51,185 nt of DNA from positions 1 through 51,185 of the forward strand of contig NZ_CALVGS010000054.1 in NCBI RefSeq assembly GCF_944327115.1, given 5' to 3'. The translations under genes were made by a program, and so were the position numbers. The notes under the pieces were generated by a model. It had not been told where the DNA came from. It did not search any database and was given only the letters and a program-made list of their open reading frames with translations. This DNA comes from an uncultured Traorella sp. Its GTDB lineage: Bacteria; Bacillota_I; Bacilli_A; Erysipelotrichales; Erysipelotrichaceae. Numbering within the stretch: the first letter of the stretch is position 1; each line of letters starts with the position of its first letter. Below are positions 42,665 through 50,699 of this stretch, in pieces.

Positions 42665-44017
42665 TTATTCTTTGCTTTCCGCATAATAAACGTCTTCATC
42701 CAATAATTTTTCACTCTTGGCGACCACCATCGAGCATGCGGTATCACCTACGACATTTAAAGCCGTACACAGCATCTCGATCGGACGATTGATTGCCAAA
42801 ATCAGCGTATAAGCCATCAACGCCATATCATTGCCGTATCCCATGCCGGAAAGGATCGTAAAGAGAATGACAGCCCCTGCCCCCGGTGCGGCCGGTGTTC
42901 CGATCGAAGCCACCAGTGCCAAGATACCTACCACCAACAAGGCTTGAAAAGTAATCTCATAACCGCCGCAGCTGGCAATAAAGATCGTTGCAATCATCTG
43001 CATGATCGCTGTTCCATCCATATTGATCGTCATCCCCAAAGGAAGCACGAATGAAGCAATTTCTTCATGAACGCCCAGCTCCTTCGTTGCCGTTTTCAAG
43101 TTCAAAGGCAATGTCGCTGCACTTGAAGAGGTAGAAAAGCCAAACAGGGCTACCTTGCTGACCTTCTTGACAAACTGCCTCGGATTGACGCCGGCTGCGA
43201 TCCACACGAACAGCGCATAACCGAAGATCAGCACGACCAGCAGCAAGACAACGGTCAAGATCACATAGGCTAAGGCAGGCTTCAAATAATTGATGCCATA
43301 GACCGCAAAGGTTCTCGTAATCAGCACGAAGATTGCCAGAGGACCAAATTTATGAATGATGAAGCCTAAGATGATCGTAATGATATCACTGATTTCTTCA
43401 CAAAGCTTTTGGAAGGTTTCCATCTTTTTCTTACTTGAATTCATCGCCAGTCCGATGCCGATCGCCATGACCAGTACAGCCAGCACGCCACTGTTATTTG
43501 AAAAAGCCGAAGTAACATTATTTGGCATCGCTTCTAATAAGATATTCAGAGGATTGCTTCCTGTTGTACTGGTGGATGTTTCAAGTCCTGCCAGGGACGT
43601 ATTGCTGAAAAAGCCCATCTGATACGTCACATAGCCGGCAATCGCGGCAAGAATCAATGCCACTGTTGTTGTAAACAGGAAGCATATAAGCGTTTTTGAA
43701 GAAATACGGCCTAATTTTTTAGTATCGGTGATCTGAATCATCGCCAAGACGATGCTCGTAAATACCATCGGAATGATAACTACCTGCAAGCCGCGGATAA
43801 ACAGCTGTCCAAGAATATAAAATATTCCCAAGGCACTTTCATTGCCCTGTGCGGTAATATCAGCAAATAATAATGAATTGATCTGATTCCACAGTTCTGC
43901 ATTGCCATTAGCATTCAGATTTTCACGCAATGCGATCATGGCAACTCCGCAAATAAGCCCGAATAATAAAGCAAGCATCATTTTTGCGGCCAATTTTGTT
44001 GTAGACTTTTTTGACAT
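42665..44017 (-). CDS. DAACS-family dicarboxylate/amino-acid:cation symporter
   Basis: This 450-residue symporter has about eight membrane helices and two re-entrant loops. The serine-rich motif STSSSAATLPLNLKTA (HP1) and FVLPLGMTINMDGTAIMQM (TM7 NMDGT motif, which binds the sodium/substrate) are clear. So is an ASIGTPAAPGAGAVI HP2 loop. Relatives transport glutamate, aspartate, serine or C4-dicarboxylates, and E. coli DctA also takes up orotate. The gene lies under a leader that resembles a PyrR attenuator and is followed directly by pyrF and pyrE. That favours aspartate or orotate as the substrate, which is inference. GGAGAGAGAG lies before the ATG. Confidence 0.93.
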   Translation of the reverse strand: MSKKSTTKLAAKMMLALLFGLICGVAMIALRENLNANGNAELWNQINSLLFADITAQGNESALGIFYILGQLFIRGLQVVIIPMVFTSIVLAMIQITDTKKLGRISSKTLICFLFTTTVALILAAIAGYVTYQMGFFSNTSLAGLETSTSTTGSNPLNILLEAMPNNVTSAFSNNSGVLAVLVMAIGIGLAMNSSKKKMETFQKLCEEISDIITIILGFIIHKFGPLAIFVLITRTFAVYGINYLKPALAYVILTVVLLLVVLIFGYALFVWIAAGVNPRQFVKKVSKVALFGFSTSSSAATLPLNLKTATKELGVHEEIASFVLPLGMTINMDGTAIMQMIATIFIASCGGYEITFQALLVVGILALVASIGTPAAPGAGAVILFTILSGMGYGNDMALMAYTLILAINRPIEMLCTALNVVGDTACSMVVAKSEKLLDEDVYYAESKE

Positions 44018-44033
44018 AACTCTCTCTCCTTAT

Positions 44034-44064
44034 AAAAAAACCTCATAAGTCGAGACTTATGAGG
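44034..44064 (-). terminator. Leader terminator of the symporter-pyrF-pyrE operon
   Basis: A ten-base-pair stem (44041-44050 with 44055-44064) with a CGAG loop is followed by seven U residues on the minus strand. It sits about 17 bases before the symporter ATG, so it must be bypassed for expression. Confidence 0.88.
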
Positions 44065-44109
44065 AAATCATATAAACAGAAATAGCCTGGATACAGCTAA
44101 AAAAATGTT

Positions 44110-44154
44110 GTCTGTCATCCTTCATAGTCTCTCGTACTATATTAAAGGTTGTCC
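44110..44154 (-). promoter_or_regulatory. PyrR-type RNA hairpin in the leader
   Basis: On the minus strand the leader folds into a hairpin from 44148 to 44119 with ATAGT-ACGAGAG-ACTAT at its top. It is followed by GAAGGATGACAGACAAC. The top resembles the PyrR-binding consensus ARUCCNGNGAGGYU with one base lost and a few changes. A terminator follows about 60 bases later, and pyrF and pyrE lie in the operon. The PyrR assignment is a judgement by eye; pyrR is not in the window. Confidence 0.55.
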
Positions 44155-44160
44155 GTATCT

Positions 44161-44188
44161 ATTATAGGAAAAAAGAAAGAAATGTCAA
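44161..44188 (-). promoter_or_regulatory. Promoter of the symporter-pyrF-pyrE operon
   Basis: A perfect TTGACA -35 (44183-44188) and TATAAT -10 (44161-44166) are read on the minus strand with a 16-base spacer. Transcription would begin near 44154, leaving a leader of about 135 bases. Confidence 0.85.
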
Positions 44189-44313
44189 TTATGAATTTTG
44201 TCATTTTTTAGTAAAAAATATATAAAATCAAATTAAATAATATAAATAAACCACCTTTTTATATTTTGTTATGAAAGAAAGAATGCTACAATAGAAACAT
44301 AAAAAAGGAGTAT

Positions 44314-45570
44314 ATGATGAAACTAAATACAAAACAAACATTTTTTATCGGACTTGCCTTTATGTCTATCTGTGCCTTCTGGCAGCTCTATGACCAAATC
44401 ATTCCCTTGATGCTGGATCATACCTTTCATCTGAATGCGACGCTGATCGGTATCATCATGTCATTTGATAATATCCTGGCTTTGTTCATGCTGCCATTTT
44501 TCGGAAGTCTTTCAGACAAGATTAATACCCGTATAGGAAAAAGAATGCCCTTTATTCTGACAGGCACCTTCACTGCCGCAGTCTTTTTGATCCTGATACC
44601 GATTGCCGCCAATATGAAATCAATCGCTCTTTTCATCATCGCCCTGGCCTTGACCTTGATTGCCATGCAGTCCTATCGATCACCCGCAGTTGCGCTTATG
44701 CCCGACTTAACACCCAAGCCTTTGCTTTCAAAAGCCAATGCCATCATCAATTTAATGGGAGCCATTGGCGGAATGCTGGCACTGATCCTGATCAGCCTCT
44801 TCGTACCCGAAGGTGTTGAAAATTATCTTCCTTTATTTATTTCTCTCGCTGCTATCATGCTGGTAAGTGCAGCATTGCTGTTCATCACTGTCAAAGAAAA
44901 GAAGCAAACGATTGAAAGCAGCAGAGATGAACCGCTCATACAGTCACATAAGCAGCTGCCTAAGGATGTAAAGCGTTCCTTATCCTTTCTTTTATTTTCC
45001 ATTGCCTTTTGGTTCATGGGCTATAATGCAGTTACCACCGCCTTTTCCCGCTATGCTGCTGCCGTATGGGATAAAGGAGCCGGCTCAAGTGCTACCTTAA
45101 TGCTGATCGCCACAGCTGCCGCAACGATTGCCTACCTTCCTATCGGACAGTTATCCGCAAGATTCGGCCGCAAAAAAATGATTCAGTTCGGTATCATCTT
45201 ATTAAGCTTCAGCTTTCTTGTCGGCGGCTGGTTCACAAGTCTGTCACCGCTCGCTTATCTTATCTTTGCCTGCGTCGGTATCGCCTGGGCCAGCATCAAT
45301 GTCAACAGCTACCCGATGGTCGTGGCAATGGCAAGTGAAGGCGATACAGGAAAATATACCGGCATCTATTATACCTTCTCCATGTCTGCACAGATCATCA
45401 CCCCGATCCTTTCCGGCCTCTTTATCGATCTGACAGGCTATGGCTCCTTATTTCCTTATGCCTTTATCTGTACCTTATTGGCTTTTATCACATTTACACA
45501 GGTAGCACATGGCGATGAAAAATGTGCCGGTGCAAAAGGAATCGAAGCGTTTGAGGAGATGGATGCATGA
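44314..45570 (+). CDS. MFS transporter, probable sugar permease (SLC45/GPH-like)
   Basis: This 418-residue permease has 12 predicted helices. The loop between helices 2 and 3 is LSDKINTRIGKRMPF, similar to the GPH/SLC45 pattern SDxxxTRxGRRxPY. The segment RSPAVALMPDLTPKPLLSKA with NAIINLMGAIGG after it is typical of SLC45-type sugar:proton symporters. Sugar or a related small polar solute is therefore the best guess. AAGGAG lies before two tandem ATG codons. Its last codon overlaps the start of the phosphodiesterase gene (ATGA), so the two are coupled; import and hydrolysis of related compounds is possible but not shown. Confidence 0.9.
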   Translation: MMKLNTKQTFFIGLAFMSICAFWQLYDQIIPLMLDHTFHLNATLIGIIMSFDNILALFMLPFFGSLSDKINTRIGKRMPFILTGTFTAAVFLILIPIAANMKSIALFIIALALTLIAMQSYRSPAVALMPDLTPKPLLSKANAIINLMGAIGGMLALILISLFVPEGVENYLPLFISLAAIMLVSAALLFITVKEKKQTIESSRDEPLIQSHKQLPKDVKRSLSFLLFSIAFWFMGYNAVTTAFSRYAAAVWDKGAGSSATLMLIATAAATIAYLPIGQLSARFGRKKMIQFGIILLSFSFLVGGWFTSLSPLAYLIFACVGIAWASINVNSYPMVVAMASEGDTGKYTGIYYTFSMSAQIITPILSGLFIDLTGYGSLFPYAFICTLLAFITFTQVAHGDEKCAGAKGIEAFEEMDA

Positions 45571-46367
45571 TCTGGTTAGTGATTTTTTTATTCTTATTGC
45601 TGTTTTTCTATCTCTTTCTGATATTTCCCCGCTTTTCAAAGAAAAAGGAACTCTTAAGGTATCAATCTGTTGATTATGCCCATCGTGGACTACATAATGA
45701 AAAATATCCCGAAAACAGTCTGAAGGCCTTTGAAAATGCGATAAAGCACAATTATGGCATTGAATTGGATGTACAGCTTACCAAGGATGATGTCGTTGTC
45801 ATATGTCACGATTTTAATTTAAAAAGAGTCTGCGGCATTGATAAGGAAATCGATACCTGTACTTATGAAGAGCTGTGTCAATATCGCCTTTTCAATACTG
45901 AATATACGATTCCTACGCTCAAATCTGTCTTAGAGCTGATCGATCATCAGGTTCCCATCATCGTTGAAATCAAACAAAAAAGCATTGATTGTAAGACCTG
46001 TGAGCTGACAGCACGATTACTGGATGCATATCATGACAACTATGTAGTTGAATCCTTTAATCCTCTGGCCATGCATTGGTATATGAAACATCGCTCACAT
46101 GTCATACGAGGACAATTAAGCAGTGATTTTTCTAAAAACAAAGAGGTTCATCCTCTCATGGGCTTTCTATTTAAGCACTTATGTGCAAATTTTCTCTCCC
46201 GGCCGGATTTTATTGCTTATGATATCAAAGATGCCCATGAATTGAGCTTTCAGCTGTTGAAAAGGTTTATTTGCAGCGTTGGATGGACATGTAAAAGTGA
46301 AGATGAATTTAAGAAAGTAAGAAATGATTATGATATCATTATTTTTGAAGGATTTCTTCCGAAATAA
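45567..46367 (+). CDS. Membrane-anchored glycerophosphodiester phosphodiesterase
   Basis: This 266-residue enzyme should hydrolyse glycerophosphodiesters to glycerol 3-phosphate and an alcohol. An N-terminal hydrophobic helix (about 2-20) anchors it to the membrane. The catalytic TIM-barrel follows: the signature histidine and arginine in YAHRGLHNEKYPENSL, then ELDVQLTKDDVVVICHD with the metal ligands and second His. IPTLKSVLELI and VEIKQK follow. The length fits the family. It is translated with the MFS permease upstream. Confidence 0.93.
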   Translation: MIWLVIFLFLLLFFYLFLIFPRFSKKKELLRYQSVDYAHRGLHNEKYPENSLKAFENAIKHNYGIELDVQLTKDDVVVICHDFNLKRVCGIDKEIDTCTYEELCQYRLFNTEYTIPTLKSVLELIDHQVPIIVEIKQKSIDCKTCELTARLLDAYHDNYVVESFNPLAMHWYMKHRSHVIRGQLSSDFSKNKEVHPLMGFLFKHLCANFLSRPDFIAYDIKDAHELSFQLLKRFICSVGWTCKSEDEFKKVRNDYDIIIFEGFLPK

Positions 46368-46397
46368 AACAGCGTGATTTTATGACGCTGTTTTATT
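46363..46397. terminator. Bidirectional terminator between convergent genes
   Basis: AATAAAACAGCGT (46363-46375) pairs with ACGCTGTTTTATT (46385-46397) around a nine-base loop. A U run lies on both sides. Confidence 0.85.
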
Positions 46398-46400
46398 ATA

Positions 46401-47372
46401 TTATTGGTTATTTTTCTTAGAAATCGCTTTTCTGACCCCGTTTTTAATATCTTCAACGCTCATGTGCAATACTTTTTTCAAGTAATCCACATTACCGACC
46501 TCCCCAAAACGATCTTGAGCACCCAGACGGACAAGCGGAGCCGGTGCATCTTCACAGAGAACTTCGGCGACAGCACTGCCAAGACCATTGATGATATTAT
46601 GATTTTCAATTGTTACGATAGCGCCGGTTTCTTTAGACGCCTGAATGATCGCTTCACGATCGATCGGTTTGATCGTAAACATATCAATGACCCTTGCATC
46701 GATTCCTTCCTGTTTCAACTCAGCTGCGGCTTTGCAGGCATCTGCCACACAGATACCACTGGCAATGATGGTCACATCCTTTCCTTCTCTTAACAAATTG
46801 GATTTGCCAATCGTAAAAGTAGAGCCTTCTTTATAGATCTGTTCACTTTTCTTTCTTGAAAGACGAATATAATATAAACCATAAAGATCTTTTGTCTGAC
46901 GAAGCATATCTGCCAATACATTTGAATCTGCAGGTTCAATGATCGTGGCATTTGGAATGCAGCGCATCATACCAATATCTTCTAAAGGAATATGCGTTCC
47001 TCCATTGCTTCCTGCTGTGATTCCCGGATCAGACCCGATGATACGGACATTTAAGTCAGCATAAGCCACCGATACAAAGACCTGATCCATCACCCTTCGT
47101 GTCGCAAAGGGAGCAAAGGTGTGTGCAAAAGGTATAAGCCCTGTTTCCGATATGCCCGCAGCCACACCGATCATATTTGCTTCCTGTATGCCACAGTCGA
47201 TCGTTCTTTGAGGATATTTTTTAGAGAAAGACGTCATCTTAATGGAATTGATAATATCCGCATCTAAATAGATCACACGGCCGTCACTGCCTGCCAGCTC
47301 ATCCATGACTTGCGCAAAGACTTCTCTCATTTCTTTGCTTTCAGGTTTGATTTCTTCACAAATCTGATACAT
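46401..47372 (-). CDS. Transketolase, C-terminal subunit (split enzyme)
   Basis: This is the 323-residue second half of a two-gene transketolase. It has the pyrimidine-binding domain (VIYLDADIINS and DCGIQEANMIGVAAGISETG, with the glutamate that activates thiamine diphosphate), then the C-terminal transketolase domain (VTIIASGICVADACKAA). Such split transketolases are common in Firmicutes and archaea and are often placed in carbohydrate operons distinct from the housekeeping tkt gene. GGAGGAAC precedes the ATG, 11 bases after the first-half gene. It should form a heterotetramer with that subunit. Confidence 0.95.
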   Translation of the reverse strand: MYQICEEIKPESKEMREVFAQVMDELAGSDGRVIYLDADIINSIKMTSFSKKYPQRTIDCGIQEANMIGVAAGISETGLIPFAHTFAPFATRRVMDQVFVSVAYADLNVRIIGSDPGITAGSNGGTHIPLEDIGMMRCIPNATIIEPADSNVLADMLRQTKDLYGLYYIRLSRKKSEQIYKEGSTFTIGKSNLLREGKDVTIIASGICVADACKAAAELKQEGIDARVIDMFTIKPIDREAIIQASKETGAIVTIENHNIINGLGSAVAEVLCEDAPAPLVRLGAQDRFGEVGNVDYLKKVLHMSVEDIKNGVRKAISKKNNQ

Positions 47373-47383
47373 ACCCGTTCCTC

Positions 47384-48220
47384 CTAACTCAGCTTGGCAA
47401 TCAGCTGATCAAGATGCTGATTGGCTTCATCCAGCTGTTCTTGCGTAAATGTCATATGATGATTATAGAAAACATCTTCCGCAAAGGTACAGTCTTTTCC
47501 TTTCACCGTGTGCAAAACGATCACCGACGGTTTTTCATTTTGCTTCTTGGCATTTTCGATTGCCTCAGCGATAGCCATGACATCATGACCATCGACATCC
47601 TGTGCATACCAGTCAAACTGTTCAAACTTTTTAGCGAGATCACCTACATTACAGATATCCTTTGTATAACCATCTAACTGCTTCTCATTTTTATCGATCA
47701 AAGCAATGACATGATTTAACTTTTTCGTTGACGCAAACAGTGCCCCTTCCCATACCTGTCCTTCATCACATTCGCCATCTCCTAAAAACAAATAGGTATA
47801 CGCATCATTTTGCTGATAACGCAGCCCCCAGGCAATTCCCAAAGCTGTTGACATGCCCTGGCCTAAAGAGCCTGTCGTCATATCAATACCCGGAACTTTG
47901 TTTTTATCACAGTGACTTGGCAGTTTCGTTTCCGGCTGATTGATAGTCAGCATCCATTCCATCGGAAAGAATCCTTTCACTGCCAAAGCAGCATAAACAG
48001 CAGGACCACAATGACCTTTAGAAACGACCAGACGATCACGTTCTTCCCATTTCGGATTGTTAGGATCAACCTTCATTTCTTTTCCATATAAGACAGCCAA
48101 GGCATCGCTCATTGACATGGCTCCCCCGATATGTCCGGCCTTCGATGTGCCCAGACCGTAAAGAACCGTCTTACGGATCTGTGCGGCTAATAATCTTAAG
48201 TTTCTTTCAACCTTATCCAT
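47384..48220 (-). CDS. Transketolase, N-terminal thiamine-diphosphate subunit (split enzyme)
   Basis: This is the 278-residue first half of the split transketolase. It begins like a transketolase core (KAGHIGGAMSMSDALAVLY, equivalent to SGHPGxxxS). The thiamine diphosphate/magnesium motif runs from FLGDGECDEGQVWEGA to the Asn in IDKNEKQLDG. TTGSLGQGMSTALGIAWG binds the cofactor as well. It transfers two-carbon ketol units between sugar phosphates. GGAGAGGG precedes the ATG, and the ADH gene ends nine bases upstream, all on the same transcript. Confidence 0.95.
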   Translation of the reverse strand: MDKVERNLRLLAAQIRKTVLYGLGTSKAGHIGGAMSMSDALAVLYGKEMKVDPNNPKWEERDRLVVSKGHCGPAVYAALAVKGFFPMEWMLTINQPETKLPSHCDKNKVPGIDMTTGSLGQGMSTALGIAWGLRYQQNDAYTYLFLGDGECDEGQVWEGALFASTKKLNHVIALIDKNEKQLDGYTKDICNVGDLAKKFEQFDWYAQDVDGHDVMAIAEAIENAKKQNEKPSVIVLHTVKGKDCTFAEDVFYNHHMTFTQEQLDEANQHLDQLIAKLS

Positions 48221-48229
48221 AACCCTCTC

Positions 48230-49351
48230 CTATTTATCATAGACACTCGTATAAATCTGCATCATCTCTTCATATGAAAGCTCTACATAATTATTATTTA
48301 AAAGACGCTGCTGTCCCTCAATCACACTTTCAGTAAAGACAGGAAGCTCTTCTTTCCTGATACCATATGTGCATAACGGTTTACGTACTAAGATCTGATC
48401 CATCAGGTGATACAAAGCATTTAAGCTTGTTTCCTTTTCTACCTGCAGTTCATTTGCTAAGACCTCTTTGAGATCATCAAGACGTCCATGAGGATCCTTT
48501 CTCTCATACATACGTAAAACAGCTTCAAACATAAGCTGATTTGCTTCTCCATGAGGAATATGATATGTTCCCCCTAAAGGATAGCTCATGGCATGAACAG
48601 CCGCACAGCCCGCATTACCGAAAGCGATGCCCGCAAAATTACTTGCCATCAGAAACTGATCAGCCAGCTGATTCCAGTGATCCTTCCCCTCTCGAATGAC
48701 AGTCTGATATCCTTTTAAGATCATTGAAATGGCCTTACAGGAAAACATCTTGGAATATTCGCTAGCCTTTGGTGATAAATAAGACTCAACCGCATGAACC
48801 AATGCATCAATCGAACTTGTCGCAAAAAACTTATATGGCAAACTTTCAACCAATTCCGGTATCAGGACAGCTTTATCCGGATAAAGCGCATCATCCGCCA
48901 GACCTTTCTTCGTCTTACGACTAATCAGCTCCGCAATCGCAACATTGGTCACTTCACTTCCGGTACCACAAGTTGTTGGAAGTACGATCAACTCTCTTGC
49001 CTTATGATATTCCTTTTCTTTCATGATCATTTCATCAATACTGCCATCACTCTCTAAAACAAGAAATTTCGCAATATCAATGACCGTTCCGCCGCCAACA
49101 GCAAAGATACGCTGAATATCATTTGGCATATCTTTTTTTATTGACATGACCATCTCATCTGTTGGCTCACCGCTTCCATATTCCTCCTGAAAGATCAATG
49201 AGGCATTTTGTACATGACCTTTCAGCTTGCCCTCAGCCATAAAACGATTCGTGATAATCAGATCGCTCTTTGTCAGCTTTTGAGATTCAAAAAACTCTTG
49301 AACCGTTGCAAACTGATGAATCTCAGTTTTTAATAGAAACATTTTTTCCAT
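48230..49351 (-). CDS. Iron-containing alcohol dehydrogenase, 4-hydroxybutyrate dehydrogenase-like
   Basis: This 373-residue group III dehydrogenase has the NAD-binding GGGTVIDIAK and the family segment LPTTCGTGSEVTNVAI. Metal ligands lie in the DALVHAVESYLSPKA and AVHAMSYPLGGTYHIPHGEA parts. Long stretches such as ASNFAGIAFGNAGCAAVHAM recall the 4-hydroxybutyrate dehydrogenase of Clostridium kluyveri, so a short hydroxy-acid or semialdehyde is a good candidate substrate. A polyol or sugar derivative is also possible, since transketolase genes follow. It is the first gene of the operon, divergent from the GntR gene. Two ribosome-site-like stretches (GGAGG and AAGGA) precede the ATG. Confidence 0.88.
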   Translation of the reverse strand: MEKMFLLKTEIHQFATVQEFFESQKLTKSDLIITNRFMAEGKLKGHVQNASLIFQEEYGSGEPTDEMVMSIKKDMPNDIQRIFAVGGGTVIDIAKFLVLESDGSIDEMIMKEKEYHKARELIVLPTTCGTGSEVTNVAIAELISRKTKKGLADDALYPDKAVLIPELVESLPYKFFATSSIDALVHAVESYLSPKASEYSKMFSCKAISMILKGYQTVIREGKDHWNQLADQFLMASNFAGIAFGNAGCAAVHAMSYPLGGTYHIPHGEANQLMFEAVLRMYERKDPHGRLDDLKEVLANELQVEKETSLNALYHLMDQILVRKPLCTYGIRKEELPVFTESVIEGQQRLLNNNYVELSYEEMMQIYTSVYDK

Positions 49352-49374
49352 ATGTTATCCTTACCTCCGGCTTT

Positions 49375-49403
49375 ATTATAACTCAGATTGTCGACAATTA
49401 CAA
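49375..49403 (-). promoter_or_regulatory. Promoter of the dehydrogenase-transketolase operon
   Basis: TATAAT (49375-49380) and TTGTAA (49398-49403) are read on the minus strand with a 17-base spacer. The spacer contains the palindrome described next, so repressor binding there would block polymerase. Confidence 0.78.
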
Positions 49404-49411
49404 TATTATTG
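49387..49411. promoter_or_regulatory. Probable GntR operator: palindromes in the divergent promoter region
   Basis: ATTGTCGACAAT (49387-49398) is a perfect 12-base palindrome of the TTGTnnACAA kind bound by FCD-type GntR regulators. CAATATTATTG (49401-49411) is a second, overlapping-turn palindrome. Both lie in or beside the operon promoter and 120-140 bases from the GntR gene. Confidence 0.7.
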
Positions 49412-49527
49412 TGTACATTTAATATATATAGTGCACTTTTTAATAAAACAATATACAAATATTCAAAATGTTGATGAATTTATGATTGAATTATGATATG
49501 ATAGAGCCATCAATCAATGGAGAACCT

Positions 49528-50187
49528 ATGAAAAAGAATATATCAAGCTTAAGTGAAGAGGTCTATCAGCATTTATTAGATCAAATCTTCAGTAATCAGT
49601 TAAAACCAAAAGAAAAAATAGCGGAATCCAAGATTGCCGCAGAATTTAATACAAGCAGGACTCCGATCCGTGAAGCCATGCGCAAGCTTCAAAGTCAGGG
49701 ACTTGTCAACATTTATCCAAATCGCCATGCGGAAGTAGCTTCCTTTACCACAAAAGAAATACAGGATATCGGAACCCTGCGTATTTCTTTAGATCTACTT
49801 TCGATCAAACTGGCGGCACTTTATGGAAGTCGTGCTGATTTTATATATTTAGAAGATCTGGCTCATCAATGCCTGCAAGCTTTTTATGATAAAAACGGTT
49901 ATTTAAGAAGAAAATTGGATACCGATTTTCACATGGAGCTATGTCGAATATCACAAAACGAGCTTTTATATCAGATGCAGAAGGACCTGTCACTCAAAAT
50001 ACAGTTTATCCTGCTTCATTACGAATTCCCGATTGAAAATGAAGAAGAACATTTAAAACAGCATCTTACCATGATCGATCACATCAAGAATAATGAAATT
50101 GAACAAGCAAAGAAAATCAGTATTCAACACTTAATGGAATTCTACCATCTTGATATCAAAGATCCTGAAGAATTCTTTATGAAATAA
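49528..50187 (+). CDS. GntR-family regulator, FCD/VanR-FadR type
   Basis: This 219-residue regulator has an N-terminal winged helix (EVYQHLLDQIFSNQLKPKEK, then FNTSRTPIREAMRKLQSQGL) and a C-terminal all-helical FCD ligand domain. That domain has the metal-binding pattern around DTDFHMELCRISQN (His of the FCD set) and QHLTMIDHIKNNEIEQAKK. FCD regulators respond to carboxylates or sugar acids. The ATG at 49528 has TGGAGA before it. It is divergent from the dehydrogenase-transketolase operon and very probably controls it, likely as a repressor released by the pathway substrate. Confidence 0.93.
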   Translation: MKKNISSLSEEVYQHLLDQIFSNQLKPKEKIAESKIAAEFNTSRTPIREAMRKLQSQGLVNIYPNRHAEVASFTTKEIQDIGTLRISLDLLSIKLAALYGSRADFIYLEDLAHQCLQAFYDKNGYLRRKLDTDFHMELCRISQNELLYQMQKDLSLKIQFILLHYEFPIENEEEHLKQHLTMIDHIKNNEIEQAKKISIQHLMEFYHLDIKDPEEFFMK

Positions 50188-50203
50188 GCAATCGCAATAA
50201 AAT

Positions 50204-50231
50204 AGATGATCTGATTGGATCATCTTTTTTC
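50204..50231 (+). terminator. Intrinsic terminator of the GntR gene
   Basis: AGATGATC (50204-50211) pairs with GATCATCT (50218-50225) around a TGATTG loop, with six T residues after it. Confidence 0.88.
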
Positions 50232-50235
50232 AATC

Positions 50236-50625
50236 TTAGTCATTATGATTCCTATTTGTGATCAACAACGAAATCATATAGGCAAATAAGAATAAATTAA
50301 TTACAAATAAAGTATGAAAGAGGGCAATTTCTTGTTTTTCCGCAAGCGAAATCAAGCTTGAATTCATCGTTAATGACACCCAATACGTAAAATAGCCTAA
50401 AAATAATGTCACAACGATAATAATCATGCTTCCTGCTAATTTATATAATCCGTCAGGATGTGATCGCATTTCCATATAAATACATAAGATCATATACATC
50501 ATTGCGATGATCCCAAAACTTCCTATTCGAAAATCAAGATTGCTTATGCCGACAGCCCCACAGGCCATTACAAAGACTGACCAGAAAATAATGATGCACC
50601 ATAACCAAAATTTTAATGATTTCAT
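50236..50625 (-). CDS. Small membrane protein, four predicted helices
   Basis: I do not recognise this 129-residue protein. It has four hydrophobic segments (about 7-25, 35-51, 64-86 and 104-123), with short polar loops and a basic, polar C-terminus (NRNHND). The first segment could be read as a signal anchor. GAGGAG lies six bases before the ATG, and the 3' end abuts the GntR terminator. Its neighbours give no clue to function; transport, a toxin-type role or a sensor subunit are all possible. Confidence 0.7.
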   Translation of the reverse strand: MKSLKFWLWCIIIFWSVFVMACGAVGISNLDFRIGSFGIIAMMYMILCIYMEMRSHPDGLYKLAGSMIIIVVTLFLGYFTYWVSLTMNSSLISLAEKQEIALFHTLFVINLFLFAYMISLLITNRNHND

Positions 50626-50699
50626 AAATTTCTCCTCTTCATTTTATATGTTTTTATTTTCATAAACACTTTATCTCTTATCAAAGCATTGTTCTTGTA

